Source: Anaerolineae bacterium (GTDB lineage Bacteria > Chloroflexota > Anaerolineae > JAAYZQ01). From it: DNA of 14,557 nt. The notes below the pieces were generated by a model, which was given only the letters and a program-made list of their open reading frames with translations, was not told where the DNA came from and did no database searches. The stretch lies in the NCBI GenBank assembly GCA_016926595.1, contig JAFGOG010000365.1, positions 1-14,557 of the forward strand. The letters are read 5' to 3'. Made by a program: the position numbers and the translations under genes. This document shows, piece by piece, positions 1 to 7,379 of the stretch. The stretch's first letter is position 1. Every line of letters begins with the position of its first letter.

Positions 1-2
1 AG

Positions 3-470
3 TACTGCGAGCAGCCGGTCGCCCATTGGAACGTCGAGGGCCTGCGCCAGGTGAGGGCGGCCAGCCCGATCCCGATCATGGCCGACGAGTCGCTGTTCGA
101 CCACCACGACGCCTTCCGGCTGGCCAGCCTGGGCGCCTGCGACTATTTCAACATCAAGCTGGCCAAGTGCGGCGGCATCCACACCGCCCTCAAGATCGAC
201 GCCATCGCCCAGGCGGCGGGCATCCGCTGCATGCTCGGCTGCATGTGGGAGACGCGCCTGGCCCTCAGCGCCGCGGCCCACCTGGTATCGGCCCGCCCCA
301 ACATCGCCTTTGCCGACCTGGACGGCCACACCGGCCACGCCGACGACCCGATCTTGGGCGGCATCACCTACGACGGCGGCCTGATCCACCTGCCCGACGC
401 CCCCGGCCATGGCGCCGGCGTAGAACCTGGCATCCTGGAGCGCTTGGACAGGGTGTCAATAGCCGCGTAG
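3..470 (+). CDS. Dipeptide epimerase-like enolase-superfamily enzyme, C-terminal part
   Basis: The frame is open at the window edge, so only the last 155 residues are visible. They look like the C-terminal half of the (beta/alpha) barrel of the muconate-lactonizing subgroup of the enolase superfamily. Seen in order: an E-Q-P motif (visible residue 3) and a D-E-S motif (28-30), which fit the second and third Mg2+ ligands; N-I-K-L-A-K-C-G-G (50-58) with the Lys expected to act as acid/base; a G-C-M-W-E-T segment (79-84); and a D-L-D motif (105-107) followed by D-P-x-x-G-G. In L-Ala-D/L-Glu epimerases the DxD motif binds the amino group of the dipeptide, so epimerisation of a dipeptide, perhaps from peptidoglycan turnover, is the best inference. 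The exact substrate cannot be read. The next gene starts 186 bp downstream on the same strand with its own ribosome binding site, so they need not be one operon. Other muconate-lactonizing subgroup activities remain possible. Confidence 0.8.
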   Translation, partial: YCEQPVAHWNVEGLRQVRAASPIPIMADESLFDHHDAFRLASLGACDYFNIKLAKCGGIHTALKIDAIAQAAGIRCMLGCMWETRLALSAAAHLVSARPNIAFADLDGHTGHADDPILGGITYDGGLIHLPDAPGHGAGVEPGILERLDRVSIAA

Positions 471-656
471 GCATCGCACTCCTTCTTAACTGCAACAACC
501 TGCTGCGATTGGGTAACAGCCAGGAGTGCAGCCACATCCTGGTCGCCGGCACCGGCAGCAGCCGGGCGGTCACGGTCCACGGCACCCTGCCGGGAAACTG
601 GAGGATCTGGCTGCCGCTGGTGGTTCGCCATCAGGGAACCAAGCAGGAGGAGACGG

Positions 657-3600
657 ATGAGCACAAAGGGTTTGTCAGCATGGTTCGTGACCCTGGTCGT
701 GGTCCTGGCTGCCACCTTGTGCAGCAGGCCGCCAGACGCCCGGGCGCAGCAGGGGACGCCGGCCGGCGATGGCCGGCGCCCTTACGTCCCCGGAATGCTG
801 CAGGACGGCCGGCCGCTGCCCGGCGCCGGTTACCCCTGGCAGCGGGTCACCCGGCCGGCGCTGGCGGGCTGGACGCCTACCAGCCCTCCGGTCGGCACAG
901 ACCTGGACGTGACCTATATCCACCGCGACCCTACTTACCTGGCCTATTGCGTGATCTACCCCGGCGGCATCCCAAACCTGTGCCCGGGCACCGAAGACGA
1001 GCGCCGCTGGCCCGCCCCCGGCGAGGTGGTGACCTATACGGCGCACATTGTCAACAAAGGGACGGAGGCCGGCTCTGCCTTTGATTACGAGTGGACGATA
1101 GACGGCAGCGTGGTGCTCTCCGGGACACTTTCTGGGCTGGCGCCTGGCGCCGAGGCCACAACCACCTACACGTGGACGTGGGCTCACACCATGGACGGCG
1201 AGCGGGTCGCAGACGATCACACCGTGGGGTTCGCCGCCGACCCTGACGATCTGATCGCCGAGACCTACGAAACCAACAACAGCCTGGCAGACCGCACCAA
1301 CGCACTGGCTTTTCGCATCGCCATCACCCCCGAGATGTACGAAGCGTACAACACTCCCTGGAACCCGGCCTTTTCCTACTCGGCCGAGGACTGGCTGCAG
1401 CGTCAGATCGCGGCCATGAATTGGGCCTTTGCCAGCTCAACCTACCCCACCACGCCCGGCGGCGCGACCGAACGGGTGCGCATCGACTCGATCCCGATCA
1501 CCTCCACCCCTCCGCCCTGGGATCGCACCAGCGATGGCGGCTGGTTTGTGGACGCCGACTACCGGACCTTGAGTGGTGGCTACGACCCGGTGGCCGATGT
1601 CGATTGGGCTCTGGTCCACGAGTTGAGCCACCAGGTGGGGTTGATCGACCTCTACAACCTCAACCTGTCCTCAACCAGCGTCAAGGTCCTGGATCGCGAG
1701 GGGGGTCCGGCCAACTTTGGCTTTGGTTGGTCCCGCCCCGACCTGATGGGCGGCGGCGACATCTGGCCCCACACCGACTGGCGCCTCTATTCCAGCCACA
1801 GCGCCGGGGGGATCTCGGCGACCAAGGGCTATCGACGCGGCTATTACGGCGAATACCAGTTCGACATCCCCGAGCAGAGCTACCTGCTCGTCCTGGACAA
1901 CCAGGGGGATCCGGCTGGCGACGTCCAGGTGGCCCTTTATCAGCGCACCGGGCCGCCCAACTGGATGGGTGAGTTGGACCTGGACAACACCCCCGATATC
2001 ACCGGGACCACAGACGCCGGTGGGCGCCTGCTGCTGGCCAACCGTCCGGCAGGCGGCGGCGTCACCACGCGCACCGGTCATACCCTGCGCGACAACCCCT
2101 TTGGCGTCGTCGACGTGGTGGGCAACCAGAGCCGTTTTCTCATCAAGCTGAACAAGGGAGATCACGAAGAGTTCGCCTGGACCGACATCACCGCCTTTAA
2201 TCTAGCCTGCTGGCAGGGTGACACCGTCAGCCACACCTTCACCCTCACCTCCCATGTGCCGCCGGTTGACGCACCCTTGCCGCCGGCAGGCGCCACGGCG
2301 CGGGTCGAGGGACAGCAGGCCGCCCTGTGCTGGCAGGCTAGTCCCTCGGCCGGCGTGATCGGATATCACGTCTACCGCGCGGCGCCCCCGGCGTACGAAT
2401 ACGAACAAACCGGCGGCCTGGTGACCGGCCTGTGTTACGCCGAGGCGCATTATGCCACGCGGATCTACGCTGTGACGGCGTTGGACGGCGCCGGCCGGGA
2501 GAGCAGCTTTAGCAGCGCCGCCTGGGCGCCCCGCCTCGTCAACCCCTATGCCGTAGGGCTGATGTCGGATGGGCAGCGGACGGTGCTTGACCCACAGAAT
2601 GGGTACGCGCTGCTGCGCCAGCGTCCCGACGGGCGTTATCTCCAGAACGTCGGCAGCGTGCACTATCACCTGGAGCAGTCGTACTTTGTCGCCGTGGACG
2701 GGCAGGATCGGCTGCTGTTCAGCCACCCCGGCGACTGGTACGTCGACCGCCATTCGGTGCGGGTGGCCGACCGTGACGCGACTCCTATCCTGGAGTTTGG
2801 CGAGCGCGGTTCAGGACCCGGCCAGTTCGAGACGCCGACTGGTTTGGCGACCGCAGGCCAGCCCTTGAGTGTCGAAGGGCCGTACGATGTGGACGAGCAC
2901 ACGCTTTTGCTGCTGCATCTTGATGGCAGTTACGATGGAGCCCAGGGTGAGACGGGAACAGCCTCTGGCGCCGAGTTCACCGCCGGCCGGTATGACCAGG
3001 GAGTGGCCTTGGACGACGGCGACTGGCTGACGTACGAGACGGCCGGAAACCTGGAGCGTACCCAGGGGGCGATCGAGTTCTGGCTCCAGCCCGCCTGGGA
3101 TGGCGACGACGGCCAGGGCTATACCTTTTTTGAAGTGGGCGACGGCTGGTTCAACCGCATGCGCATCACAAAGGATGGGGCCAACAACCTGCGCTTCATG
3201 GTCTGGGATAGCTCGACCGAATATGGGGTAGCCTACAACATCGCCCACTGGCAGGCCGGCGAGTGGCGCCACGTGGCCGTCACCTGGCAGGGCGCCGAAA
3301 TATCTTTGTTCGTCGATGGACAGCGGCGCGATCACAGCGACACGGCCAACCCGCCGGACGTGCTGGCCGATACGATCGACATCGGCTCCACCCATTGGCA
3401 CGATCAGCAGGCGGACGCCGTTCTCGATGAGCTGAGGATCAGCGATGTGCCGCGCATCGGCAATAGCAGCGCATTCCCCTACCGCATCCTGGTAGCTGAC
3501 GGCGGTAACCATCGCATCCAGGCTTTTGACGAATTGGGCAGCTTTGTCAGCGCCTATGGCGGGCCCGGCAGCGGGCCCGGGCAGTTCCAGTATCCCCAGG

Positions 3601-4487
3601 GACTGGCCGTTGTCGGCGGCGACCGGGTCATCGTCGCCGACATGGGCAACAACCGGCTGCAGGTCCTGAGCTTCGACGGCGCCAGTTTTGGCTTTCTACG
3701 GAGCATCACGGCTGGCCTGCTGGCTCCCACCGGCGTGGCAGCCAACGACGCCGGCCTGATCGCCGTCGCGGACACCGGGAACGATCGCGTGGTGGTGCTG
3801 GACGCGGAGGGCAGCCTCCTGGCCGAGTACACCGAGCCCAACGACGGCCACCACGGCCCCTTCTACCAGCCTCGCGGCGTGTGCTGGGACGGCGCCGGGA
3901 AGATCGTCGTGACCGATACCGGCAACTGGCGGGTGGTCACCATCCTGCGGGCCCACTATCGCCTCCACCTGCCCATCTTCCTGAAGGACTACTCGCCGGC
4001 TGGCGGCGGCTGCCAGGAGCTGATCGACAACGGCGGCTTTGAAGACGACACGGCCTGGGTCATCGGCGCAACGCCCCGCCCCGCCCGTTATACCGCCGAC
4101 CAGGCTCACACTGGCGGCAGGTCGCTGCTGCTCGGCCTCAAGCCGGGCGAGGGTGACGTCCACAGCTATTCGTCGGCCCGCCAGGCCATCACCGTGCCGG
4201 CAGCCGCCGACAGCGTCACCCTCACCTTCTGGTACTACCCCGTCTCTGATCTGGATGACGGCGACCGCCAGGAATGCCTCCTGCTCGACCAGGACGGTAA
4301 CCTGCTGGCCATACTGATGCGGGACAACGTCAACGCCGCTGCCTGGAACATGATGTCCTATGATCTGAGTGCCTATGCGGGGCAGCCGGCCCAGGTCTAC
4401 TTTAATGCCTATAACGACGGCGATGGCAGCGGGATAGCAGGTTTCTACCTCGACGATGTGTCAGTGGAATCCTGCACAGCGCCGTAG
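657..4487 (+). CDS. Secreted multidomain protein with metzincin-like, CARDB, FN3, LamG and NHL modules
   Basis: The 1276-residue product starts at an ATG with AGGAGG at 645-650. Residues 1-30 form a Sec-type signal peptide with probable cleavage after A-R-A. Domains in order: a CARDB-like beta-sandwich (about 82-215); a region with HELSHQVGLID (321-331), which fits the metzincin zinc pattern HExxHxxGxxD, with a possible Met-turn at M364 in D-L-M-G-G-G; an unassigned beta-rich stretch (about 390-535); an FN3 domain (about 540-625); one NHL-type element (711-732); a LamG/concanavalin-like domain (746-932); further NHL repeats (941-1097); a short hydrophobic HLPIFLK segment (1104-1110); and a C-terminal carbohydrate-binding-like jelly roll beginning near the N-G-G-F-E motif (about 1120-1276). 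The product is probably extracellular or surface-bound, acting on or attaching to a polymer. Peptidase activity is inferred from the motif only. The substrate is unknown, and no neighbour clearly shares its job except the secreted glycosidase-like lipoprotein downstream. Confidence 0.85.
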   Translation: MSTKGLSAWFVTLVVVLAATLCSRPPDARAQQGTPAGDGRRPYVPGMLQDGRPLPGAGYPWQRVTRPALAGWTPTSPPVGTDLDVTYIHRDPTYLAYCVIYPGGIPNLCPGTEDERRWPAPGEVVTYTAHIVNKGTEAGSAFDYEWTIDGSVVLSGTLSGLAPGAEATTTYTWTWAHTMDGERVADDHTVGFAADPDDLIAETYETNNSLADRTNALAFRIAITPEMYEAYNTPWNPAFSYSAEDWLQRQIAAMNWAFASSTYPTTPGGATERVRIDSIPITSTPPPWDRTSDGGWFVDADYRTLSGGYDPVADVDWALVHELSHQVGLIDLYNLNLSSTSVKVLDREGGPANFGFGWSRPDLMGGGDIWPHTDWRLYSSHSAGGISATKGYRRGYYGEYQFDIPEQSYLLVLDNQGDPAGDVQVALYQRTGPPNWMGELDLDNTPDITGTTDAGGRLLLANRPAGGGVTTRTGHTLRDNPFGVVDVVGNQSRFLIKLNKGDHEEFAWTDITAFNLACWQGDTVSHTFTLTSHVPPVDAPLPPAGATARVEGQQAALCWQASPSAGVIGYHVYRAAPPAYEYEQTGGLVTGLCYAEAHYATRIYAVTALDGAGRESSFSSAAWAPRLVNPYAVGLMSDGQRTVLDPQNGYALLRQRPDGRYLQNVGSVHYHLEQSYFVAVDGQDRLLFSHPGDWYVDRHSVRVADRDATPILEFGERGSGPGQFETPTGLATAGQPLSVEGPYDVDEHTLLLLHLDGSYDGAQGETGTASGAEFTAGRYDQGVALDDGDWLTYETAGNLERTQGAIEFWLQPAWDGDDGQGYTFFEVGDGWFNRMRITKDGANNLRFMVWDSSTEYGVAYNIAHWQAGEWRHVAVTWQGAEISLFVDGQRRDHSDTANPPDVLADTIDIGSTHWHDQQADAVLDELRISDVPRIGNSSAFPYRILVADGGNHRIQAFDELGSFVSAYGGPGSGPGQFQYPQGLAVVGGDRVIVADMGNNRLQVLSFDGASFGFLRSITAGLLAPTGVAANDAGLIAVADTGNDRVVVLDAEGSLLAEYTEPNDGHHGPFYQPRGVCWDGAGKIVVTDTGNWRVVTILRAHYRLHLPIFLKDYSPAGGGCQELIDNGGFEDDTAWVIGATPRPARYTADQAHTGGRSLLLGLKPGEGDVHSYSSARQAITVPAAADSVTLTFWYYPVSDLDDGDRQECLLLDQDGNLLAILMRDNVNAAAWNMMSYDLSAYAGQPAQVYFNAYNDGDGSGIAGFYLDDVSVESCTAP

Positions 4488-4520
4488 GGTAGCTGGAGGC
4501 CGACCGCCGCCAAAGCGTGG

Positions 4521-4549
4521 TTGACCCCGGCGCGATTCAAGGGTACAAT
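4521..4549 (+). promoter_or_regulatory. Sigma70-type promoter giving a probable leaderless mRNA
   Basis: The -35 box TTGACC (4521-4526) and the -10 box TACAAT (4544-4549) are separated by exactly 17 bp, and GG precedes the -10 box. By the usual geometry transcription would begin at 4556-4557, which is the A of the ATG at 4557. No Shine-Dalgarno sequence precedes that ATG, in keeping with a leaderless transcript. The TTG of the -35 box is also an in-frame alternative start codon, but it is upstream of the predicted transcript start, so it should not be used. Confidence 0.75.
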
Positions 4550-4556
4550 AGACGGC

Positions 4557-5816
4557 ATGTCTAGCACACAGTTTCCTCTCAGCCGGCGCCGCTTCCTCAA
4601 GGGCGCCGGTGCAGCCACGTTGGCTGCCATCCTGTCCGGCTGTGGCTCACCGGCCGGCGAGCCCCTGCCCTCTTCTTCGCCGGGCCGCGCCGACCGGCCC
4701 GCGCCGACCAGCGCGGCGGCGAGCCCGTCTCCAACCGCCACGGCGACCGCATCGCCGGCGGCGACGGCCACGCCGGCCGGTATGTTCCAATCGCCGTTCC
4801 ATTCACCGCTGGCCACCCAGCCGCCGCCGTCTGCCACACCCCACCCCACCGCCACCCCCACCCCGCCGCCCACTCCCTTTCCCGCCGGCCCTCCGACCAA
4901 GCTGGGCCTGTTCGTGGCCTGGCACCACCCCCAGACCATGGAGCTGATCGCCACCGGCAACATGGCCCTGCTCAAAACGCTGGAGCTCGACCCGGCCTTC
5001 CTGGCCGACGTCCGGGCCAGGTCGCCGCGCACGATCATCGTCGGCCGGGTGGAGCTGGACCAGGTCGACCTCGGCCGGGCCGACCCAGCCGCCGAGGCCC
5101 GCCGCGCCGTCGAGGCGGTCCTGCCCCTGGCGTTGGACGAGCGTCGCGCCGGGCTGGTGGACGCCTGGGAGGGGTTTAACGAGCCGGTGGCCGGCGACGA
5201 GGGCCAGATGGGCAAGCTGGCCGGCCTGGAGGCCGAGCGGGTGCGCCTCCTGGCCGAGCGGGGCCTGCGCGCCGCCGTCGGCAACTTGGGCGCGGGGCAC
5301 CCGCCGCTGGAGTGGTGGCCGGCCTTTCGCCCGGCGCTGGAGGCGGCCCACGCCCACGGCGGCTACCTGGCCCTCCACGAGTATTCGGCGCCGACCATCT
5401 GGTTCAACACCAACCGCCAGGACCTCGATTTCCGCGCCGATCCGGCCGACGAGGGCTGGCTGACGCTGCGCTACCGCAAGGCCTACCGCCAGTTCCTCAT
5501 CCCGTGGGGGCTGCGCCTGCCGCTGCTGATCACCGAATGCGGCATAGACGGCACGGTGACCGGCCGGCCCGGGCCGCCGGGCAACGGCTGGGCCGATTTT
5601 GGCCGCTACTGGGCCGAGCTGGGCATGGGCGAAGACGCGCCGGGCAACTATATCGAGCAGTTAGCCTGGTACGACGCCGAGCTGCGCCTCGACGATTACG
5701 TGCACGGCGCGGCGATCTTTGCCATGACCGCTTTTGACGGGTGGGGCAGCTACCAGCTCCTCGGCGAGCCGGCCGCGATCCTCCACCAATACCTGTCGGT
5801 CCACCCCGTCCGTTAG
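4557..5816 (+). CDS. Tat-exported lipoprotein with a clan GH-A-like glycosidase domain
   Basis: Starting at ATG 4557 the product is 419 residues. Residues 9-15 are SRRRFLK, a complete twin-arginine motif, followed by a hydrophobic stretch ending in the lipobox L-S-G-C with Cys29. The protein is therefore probably exported folded by Tat and then lipid-anchored. Residues about 30-112 are a Pro/Thr/Ser/Ala-rich linker. The catalytic domain starts near 113 (K-L-G-L-F-V-A-W-H-H-P). It contains G-F-N-E-P with E209 and L-I-T-E-C-G-I-D with E327, which fit the acid/base and nucleophile glutamates of clan GH-A TIM-barrel glycosidases, plus a conserved-looking L-H-E-Y-S-A-P. I do not recognise the GH family or the sugar. 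The gene has its own promoter directly upstream and ends 20 bp from the convergent TIM-barrel gene. The start at 4557 is chosen because the signal sequence begins there and because the promoter lies upstream of it. Confidence 0.8.
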   Translation: MSSTQFPLSRRRFLKGAGAATLAAILSGCGSPAGEPLPSSSPGRADRPAPTSAAASPSPTATATASPAATATPAGMFQSPFHSPLATQPPPSATPHPTATPTPPPTPFPAGPPTKLGLFVAWHHPQTMELIATGNMALLKTLELDPAFLADVRARSPRTIIVGRVELDQVDLGRADPAAEARRAVEAVLPLALDERRAGLVDAWEGFNEPVAGDEGQMGKLAGLEAERVRLLAERGLRAAVGNLGAGHPPLEWWPAFRPALEAAHAHGGYLALHEYSAPTIWFNTNRQDLDFRADPADEGWLTLRYRKAYRQFLIPWGLRLPLLITECGIDGTVTGRPGPPGNGWADFGRYWAELGMGEDAPGNYIEQLAWYDAELRLDDYVHGAAIFAMTAFDGWGSYQLLGEPAAILHQYLSVHPVR

Positions 5817-5836
5817 GGAACCGCCACGCCCACCCC

Positions 5837-6703
5837 TCAGCGCCCCGTGTGCTCCCGGCAAAAATCCACCGCCTGCCGCAGGCGCTCCTTCACCCGGGCC
5901 TCGTCCTCCGCGTGGAGCGCCTCGGGGCCCAGCTCGACCGTCACCACCCCCCGGTAGCCGTCGCGGGCCAGGCGCTCCAGCAGCTCGCCCAGCGGCAGGT
6001 GGCCGTCCCCCGGCAGCAGGTGTTCTGTCTCCTTGAAATCGGACAGGTGTACGTGGGCCACCCGCTCCTTCAGCCGCTCGTACACCGCCACCGGGTCCAG
6101 GCCCCTCGTCCCCAGGTGGGTGGTGTCCAGGGTCAGGTGGGGCAGCGTCGCCAGGAAATCGATCCGGTTCAAAGCGTGGATGTCCAGCTCCAGGCCCAGC
6201 AGGCGCTTGACCGGCATGTTTTCGACGGCCACCACCACCGCCTCCTCGGCCTCGAATCGGGCCAGCCCGTCCAGCAAAAAGCGGCGATAGGCGCTCTCGC
6301 CCGGCAGCGGGAGCGGCGCCGTCAGGCGGCTGGCCTTGAATCCGACCAGCTCCACCCGCACCCAGCGGATGCGCAGCGGCAGGTGGGTCACCACCAGCGG
6401 CGCGCCCACCTCGCGGGCCACTTGCGCCGACAGCCGCAGCCGGCCCAGCGGATCGGACGGCCAGCCGGGCACGTGGGGCAGGAACGGATTGTGGATCGCG
6501 GCGATCGGCAGGCCCGCCTCCCGGCTCAGCCGCCGCAGATAGGCCGGCTGGCGGGTGTCCCAACGCTCATCGACCAGGATCTCGACGGCGTCAAAGCCGG
6601 CCTCGGCGGCCAGCTCAAACACGCGGGTCAGGCCGTAAGAGTAGAGCGACCCGGTCGACAGGGCGATGGTTTGAACCACTGAAGGCACTGAGGGGGTCTC
6701 CAC
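5837..6703 (-). CDS. Sugar phosphate isomerase/epimerase-like TIM-barrel protein
   Basis: The 288-residue product has the pattern of the xylose-isomerase-like TIM barrel / AP endonuclease family 2 superfamily. Likely metal ligands can be read: E161 in V-A-V-E-N-M-P, D193 and H196 in L-D-T-T-H-L-G, H219 in A-H-V-H-L-S-D-F, and E257 in V-T-V-E-L-G-P; H71 and H107 lie at the ends of earlier strands. The role is probably isomerisation or epimerisation of a sugar or related polyol, but members of this family also include dehydratases and nucleases, so the substrate is open. The start is uncertain. GTG at 6703 directly follows the TGA of the upstream GxxExxY gene (6706-6704), suggesting coupled translation. 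GTGs at 6688 and 6679 are also in frame and lie inside a CACTGA/TCAGTG repeat. No candidate has a clear Shine-Dalgarno. The first recognisable beta strand (Q-T-I-A-L-S-T-G) follows the last GTG directly, so the eight or so residues before it are repeat-encoded or dispensable. Confidence 0.8.
   Translation of the reverse strand: METPSVPSVVQTIALSTGSLYSYGLTRVFELAAEAGFDAVEILVDERWDTRQPAYLRRLSREAGLPIAAIHNPFLPHVPGWPSDPLGRLRLSAQVAREVGAPLVVTHLPLRIRWVRVELVGFKASRLTAPLPLPGESAYRRFLLDGLARFEAEEAVVVAVENMPVKRLLGLELDIHALNRIDFLATLPHLTLDTTHLGTRGLDPVAVYERLKERVAHVHLSDFKETEHLLPGDGHLPLGELLERLARDGYRGVVTVELGPEALHAEDEARVKERLRQAVDFCREHTGR
6673..6691. repeat. Short CACTGA nonamer repeat at a gene start
   Basis: Two CACTGA units (6677-6682 and 6686-6691) lie 9 bp apart, preceded by GAAC. 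This matches the spacing and flanks of the large arrays at 7112-7198 and 7911-8058. On the minus strand each unit reads TCAGTG and supplies an in-frame GTG near the start of the TIM-barrel gene. Confidence 0.65.
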
Positions 6704-7090
6704 TCAATTGGCCAGGCGGCGGATCTCCAGCTCTTTGGCGCCAAAGTTTAGCAGCAGGCCCACGTGATAGCCGGAGGCCTTCAGGTAGGAGAGGGCCTGG
6801 ACGAAATCGACATCTTCGAGGGCTGACCTGGCCTTGATCTCGACCATGACCTCGTCGACGATGAAATCCACCCGCTTGGCCCCGACCTTCACGCCCTTGT
6901 AGTGGACGTCGATCCACTCCTCGCGGCTGAACTCGAGGTTGTGGGCGGGCACCTCCAGGGCCAGGGCGCGCTGGTAGAGGATCTCGTTAAAGCCGGGACC
7001 AAGGCCACGGTGAACCTCGGTCGCGGCGGCGATGATCCGCGCCGTCACGTCGGACAGGTGGTATTCCCCTTTTATGTATGGCTGTGCCAT
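6704..7090 (-). CDS. GxxExxY protein (PD-(D/E)XK nuclease-like)
   Basis: The 128-residue product has the family-defining motif G33-F-N-E36-I-L-Y39, preceded by E-V-H-R-G-L-G-P. The length is usual for the GxxExxY family, which Pfam places in the PD-(D/E)XK superfamily (PDDEXK_3). A plausible nuclease core is visible: D75 in R-V-D-F, then E84-I-K86 (the ExK element), and Q98 with Y102 in the following helix. No substrate or phenotype is established for the family to my knowledge. The ATG at 7090 is well supported by GGAGGAGG at 7094-7101 on the minus strand. A promoter at 7255-7283 would give a leader of about 158 nt that contains the inverted CACTGA array. The gene runs straight into the TIM-barrel gene, with its stop adjacent to that gene's GTG. 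Its neighbourhood of repeats suggests an element-associated rather than a metabolic role, which is inference. Confidence 0.85.
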   Translation of the reverse strand: MAQPYIKGEYHLSDVTARIIAAATEVHRGLGPGFNEILYQRALALEVPAHNLEFSREEWIDVHYKGVKVGAKRVDFIVDEVMVEIKARSALEDVDFVQALSYLKASGYHVGLLLNFGAKELEIRRLAN

Positions 7091-7111
7091 GGCTCCTCCT
7101 CCATCGATCTA

Positions 7112-7198
7112 CTGGAACCACTGGAACCACTGAAAAGATGAAGACACTGAGGACACTGATCAGTGGGTTCAGTGCTGTCAGTGCTTCAGTGGTTCCAG
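7112..7198. repeat. Inverted CACTGA/TCAGTG nonamer array 1
   Basis: Dyad centre between 7159 and 7160. The left arm has CACTGA at 7128, a degenerate AGATGA at 7136, then CACTGA at 7145 and 7154. The right arm has TCAGTG at 7160, 7169, 7178 and 7186. Spacings of 8, 9 and 9 bp are mirrored exactly. The outer 14 bp, CTGGAACCACTGAA (7121-7134) and TTCAGTGGTTCCAG (7185-7198), are perfectly complementary, and the centre CACTGATCAGTG is a 12-bp palindrome. CTGGAACCA is duplicated in tandem at 7112-7129. The array lies in the predicted 5' leader of the GxxExxY mRNA. Confidence 0.9.
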
Positions 7199-7254
7199 TA
7201 CCGTCAGCGCTGCAGCAGTTCTCCTTTTCGAGTGGTCGGGCCTGTTCGCATGGC

Positions 7255-7283
7255 ATTGTACCATGATTGTGTTTTGCTCACAA
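7255..7283 (-). promoter_or_regulatory. Predicted promoter for the GxxExxY gene
   Basis: Read on the minus strand: -35 TTGTGA (7283-7278), 17 bp, then -10 TACAAT (7260-7255) preceded by GG. The -35 match is weaker (4 of 6) but spacing and -10 context equal those of the three plus-strand promoters in this window. Predicted start near 7248. It is divergent from the toxin-antitoxin promoter, with 36 bp between the two -35 boxes. Confidence 0.55.
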
Positions 7284-7319
7284 ATGAGCCGTTTCTGGAC
7301 ATCCCACGCAGCGGAGCAC

Positions 7320-7348
7320 TTGACATTTGGCAAACAGCGTGGTACATT
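7320..7348 (+). promoter_or_regulatory. Promoter of the toxin-antitoxin pair
   Basis: A consensus TTGACA (7320-7325) is followed after exactly 17 bp by TACATT (7343-7348), with GG before the -10 box. Predicted start near 7355, giving a leader of about 25 nt that carries a purine-rich GAGGAAGGG (7366-7374) as the ribosome binding site for the ATG at 7380. The promoter lies inside the open frame that begins at ATG 7263, so that upstream ATG cannot be the start for this transcript. Confidence 0.75.
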
Positions 7349-7379
7349 GAACCAAGATGCAGAGAGAGGAAGGGTAACC

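Noticed and set aside
491..519. Promoter for the mosaic gene (GGTAACAG with a 17-bp-spaced upstream hexamer)
   Set aside because: The upstream hexamer TGCAAC matches the -35 consensus at only two positions.
26..1084. 352-residue plus frame across the epimerase end and the mosaic gene start
   Set aside because: It overlaps two well-supported genes in another frame and reads as Arg/Pro/Gly-rich low-complexity text.
4521..4556. TTG at 4521 as the start of the Tat lipoprotein
   Set aside because: It is the -35 box of the promoter and lies upstream of the predicted transcript start; the signal sequence is complete from ATG 4557.
7263..7379. ATG at 7263 as the antitoxin start
   Set aside because: The consensus promoter at 7320-7348 lies inside this extension, while ATG 7380 has a good ribosome binding site.
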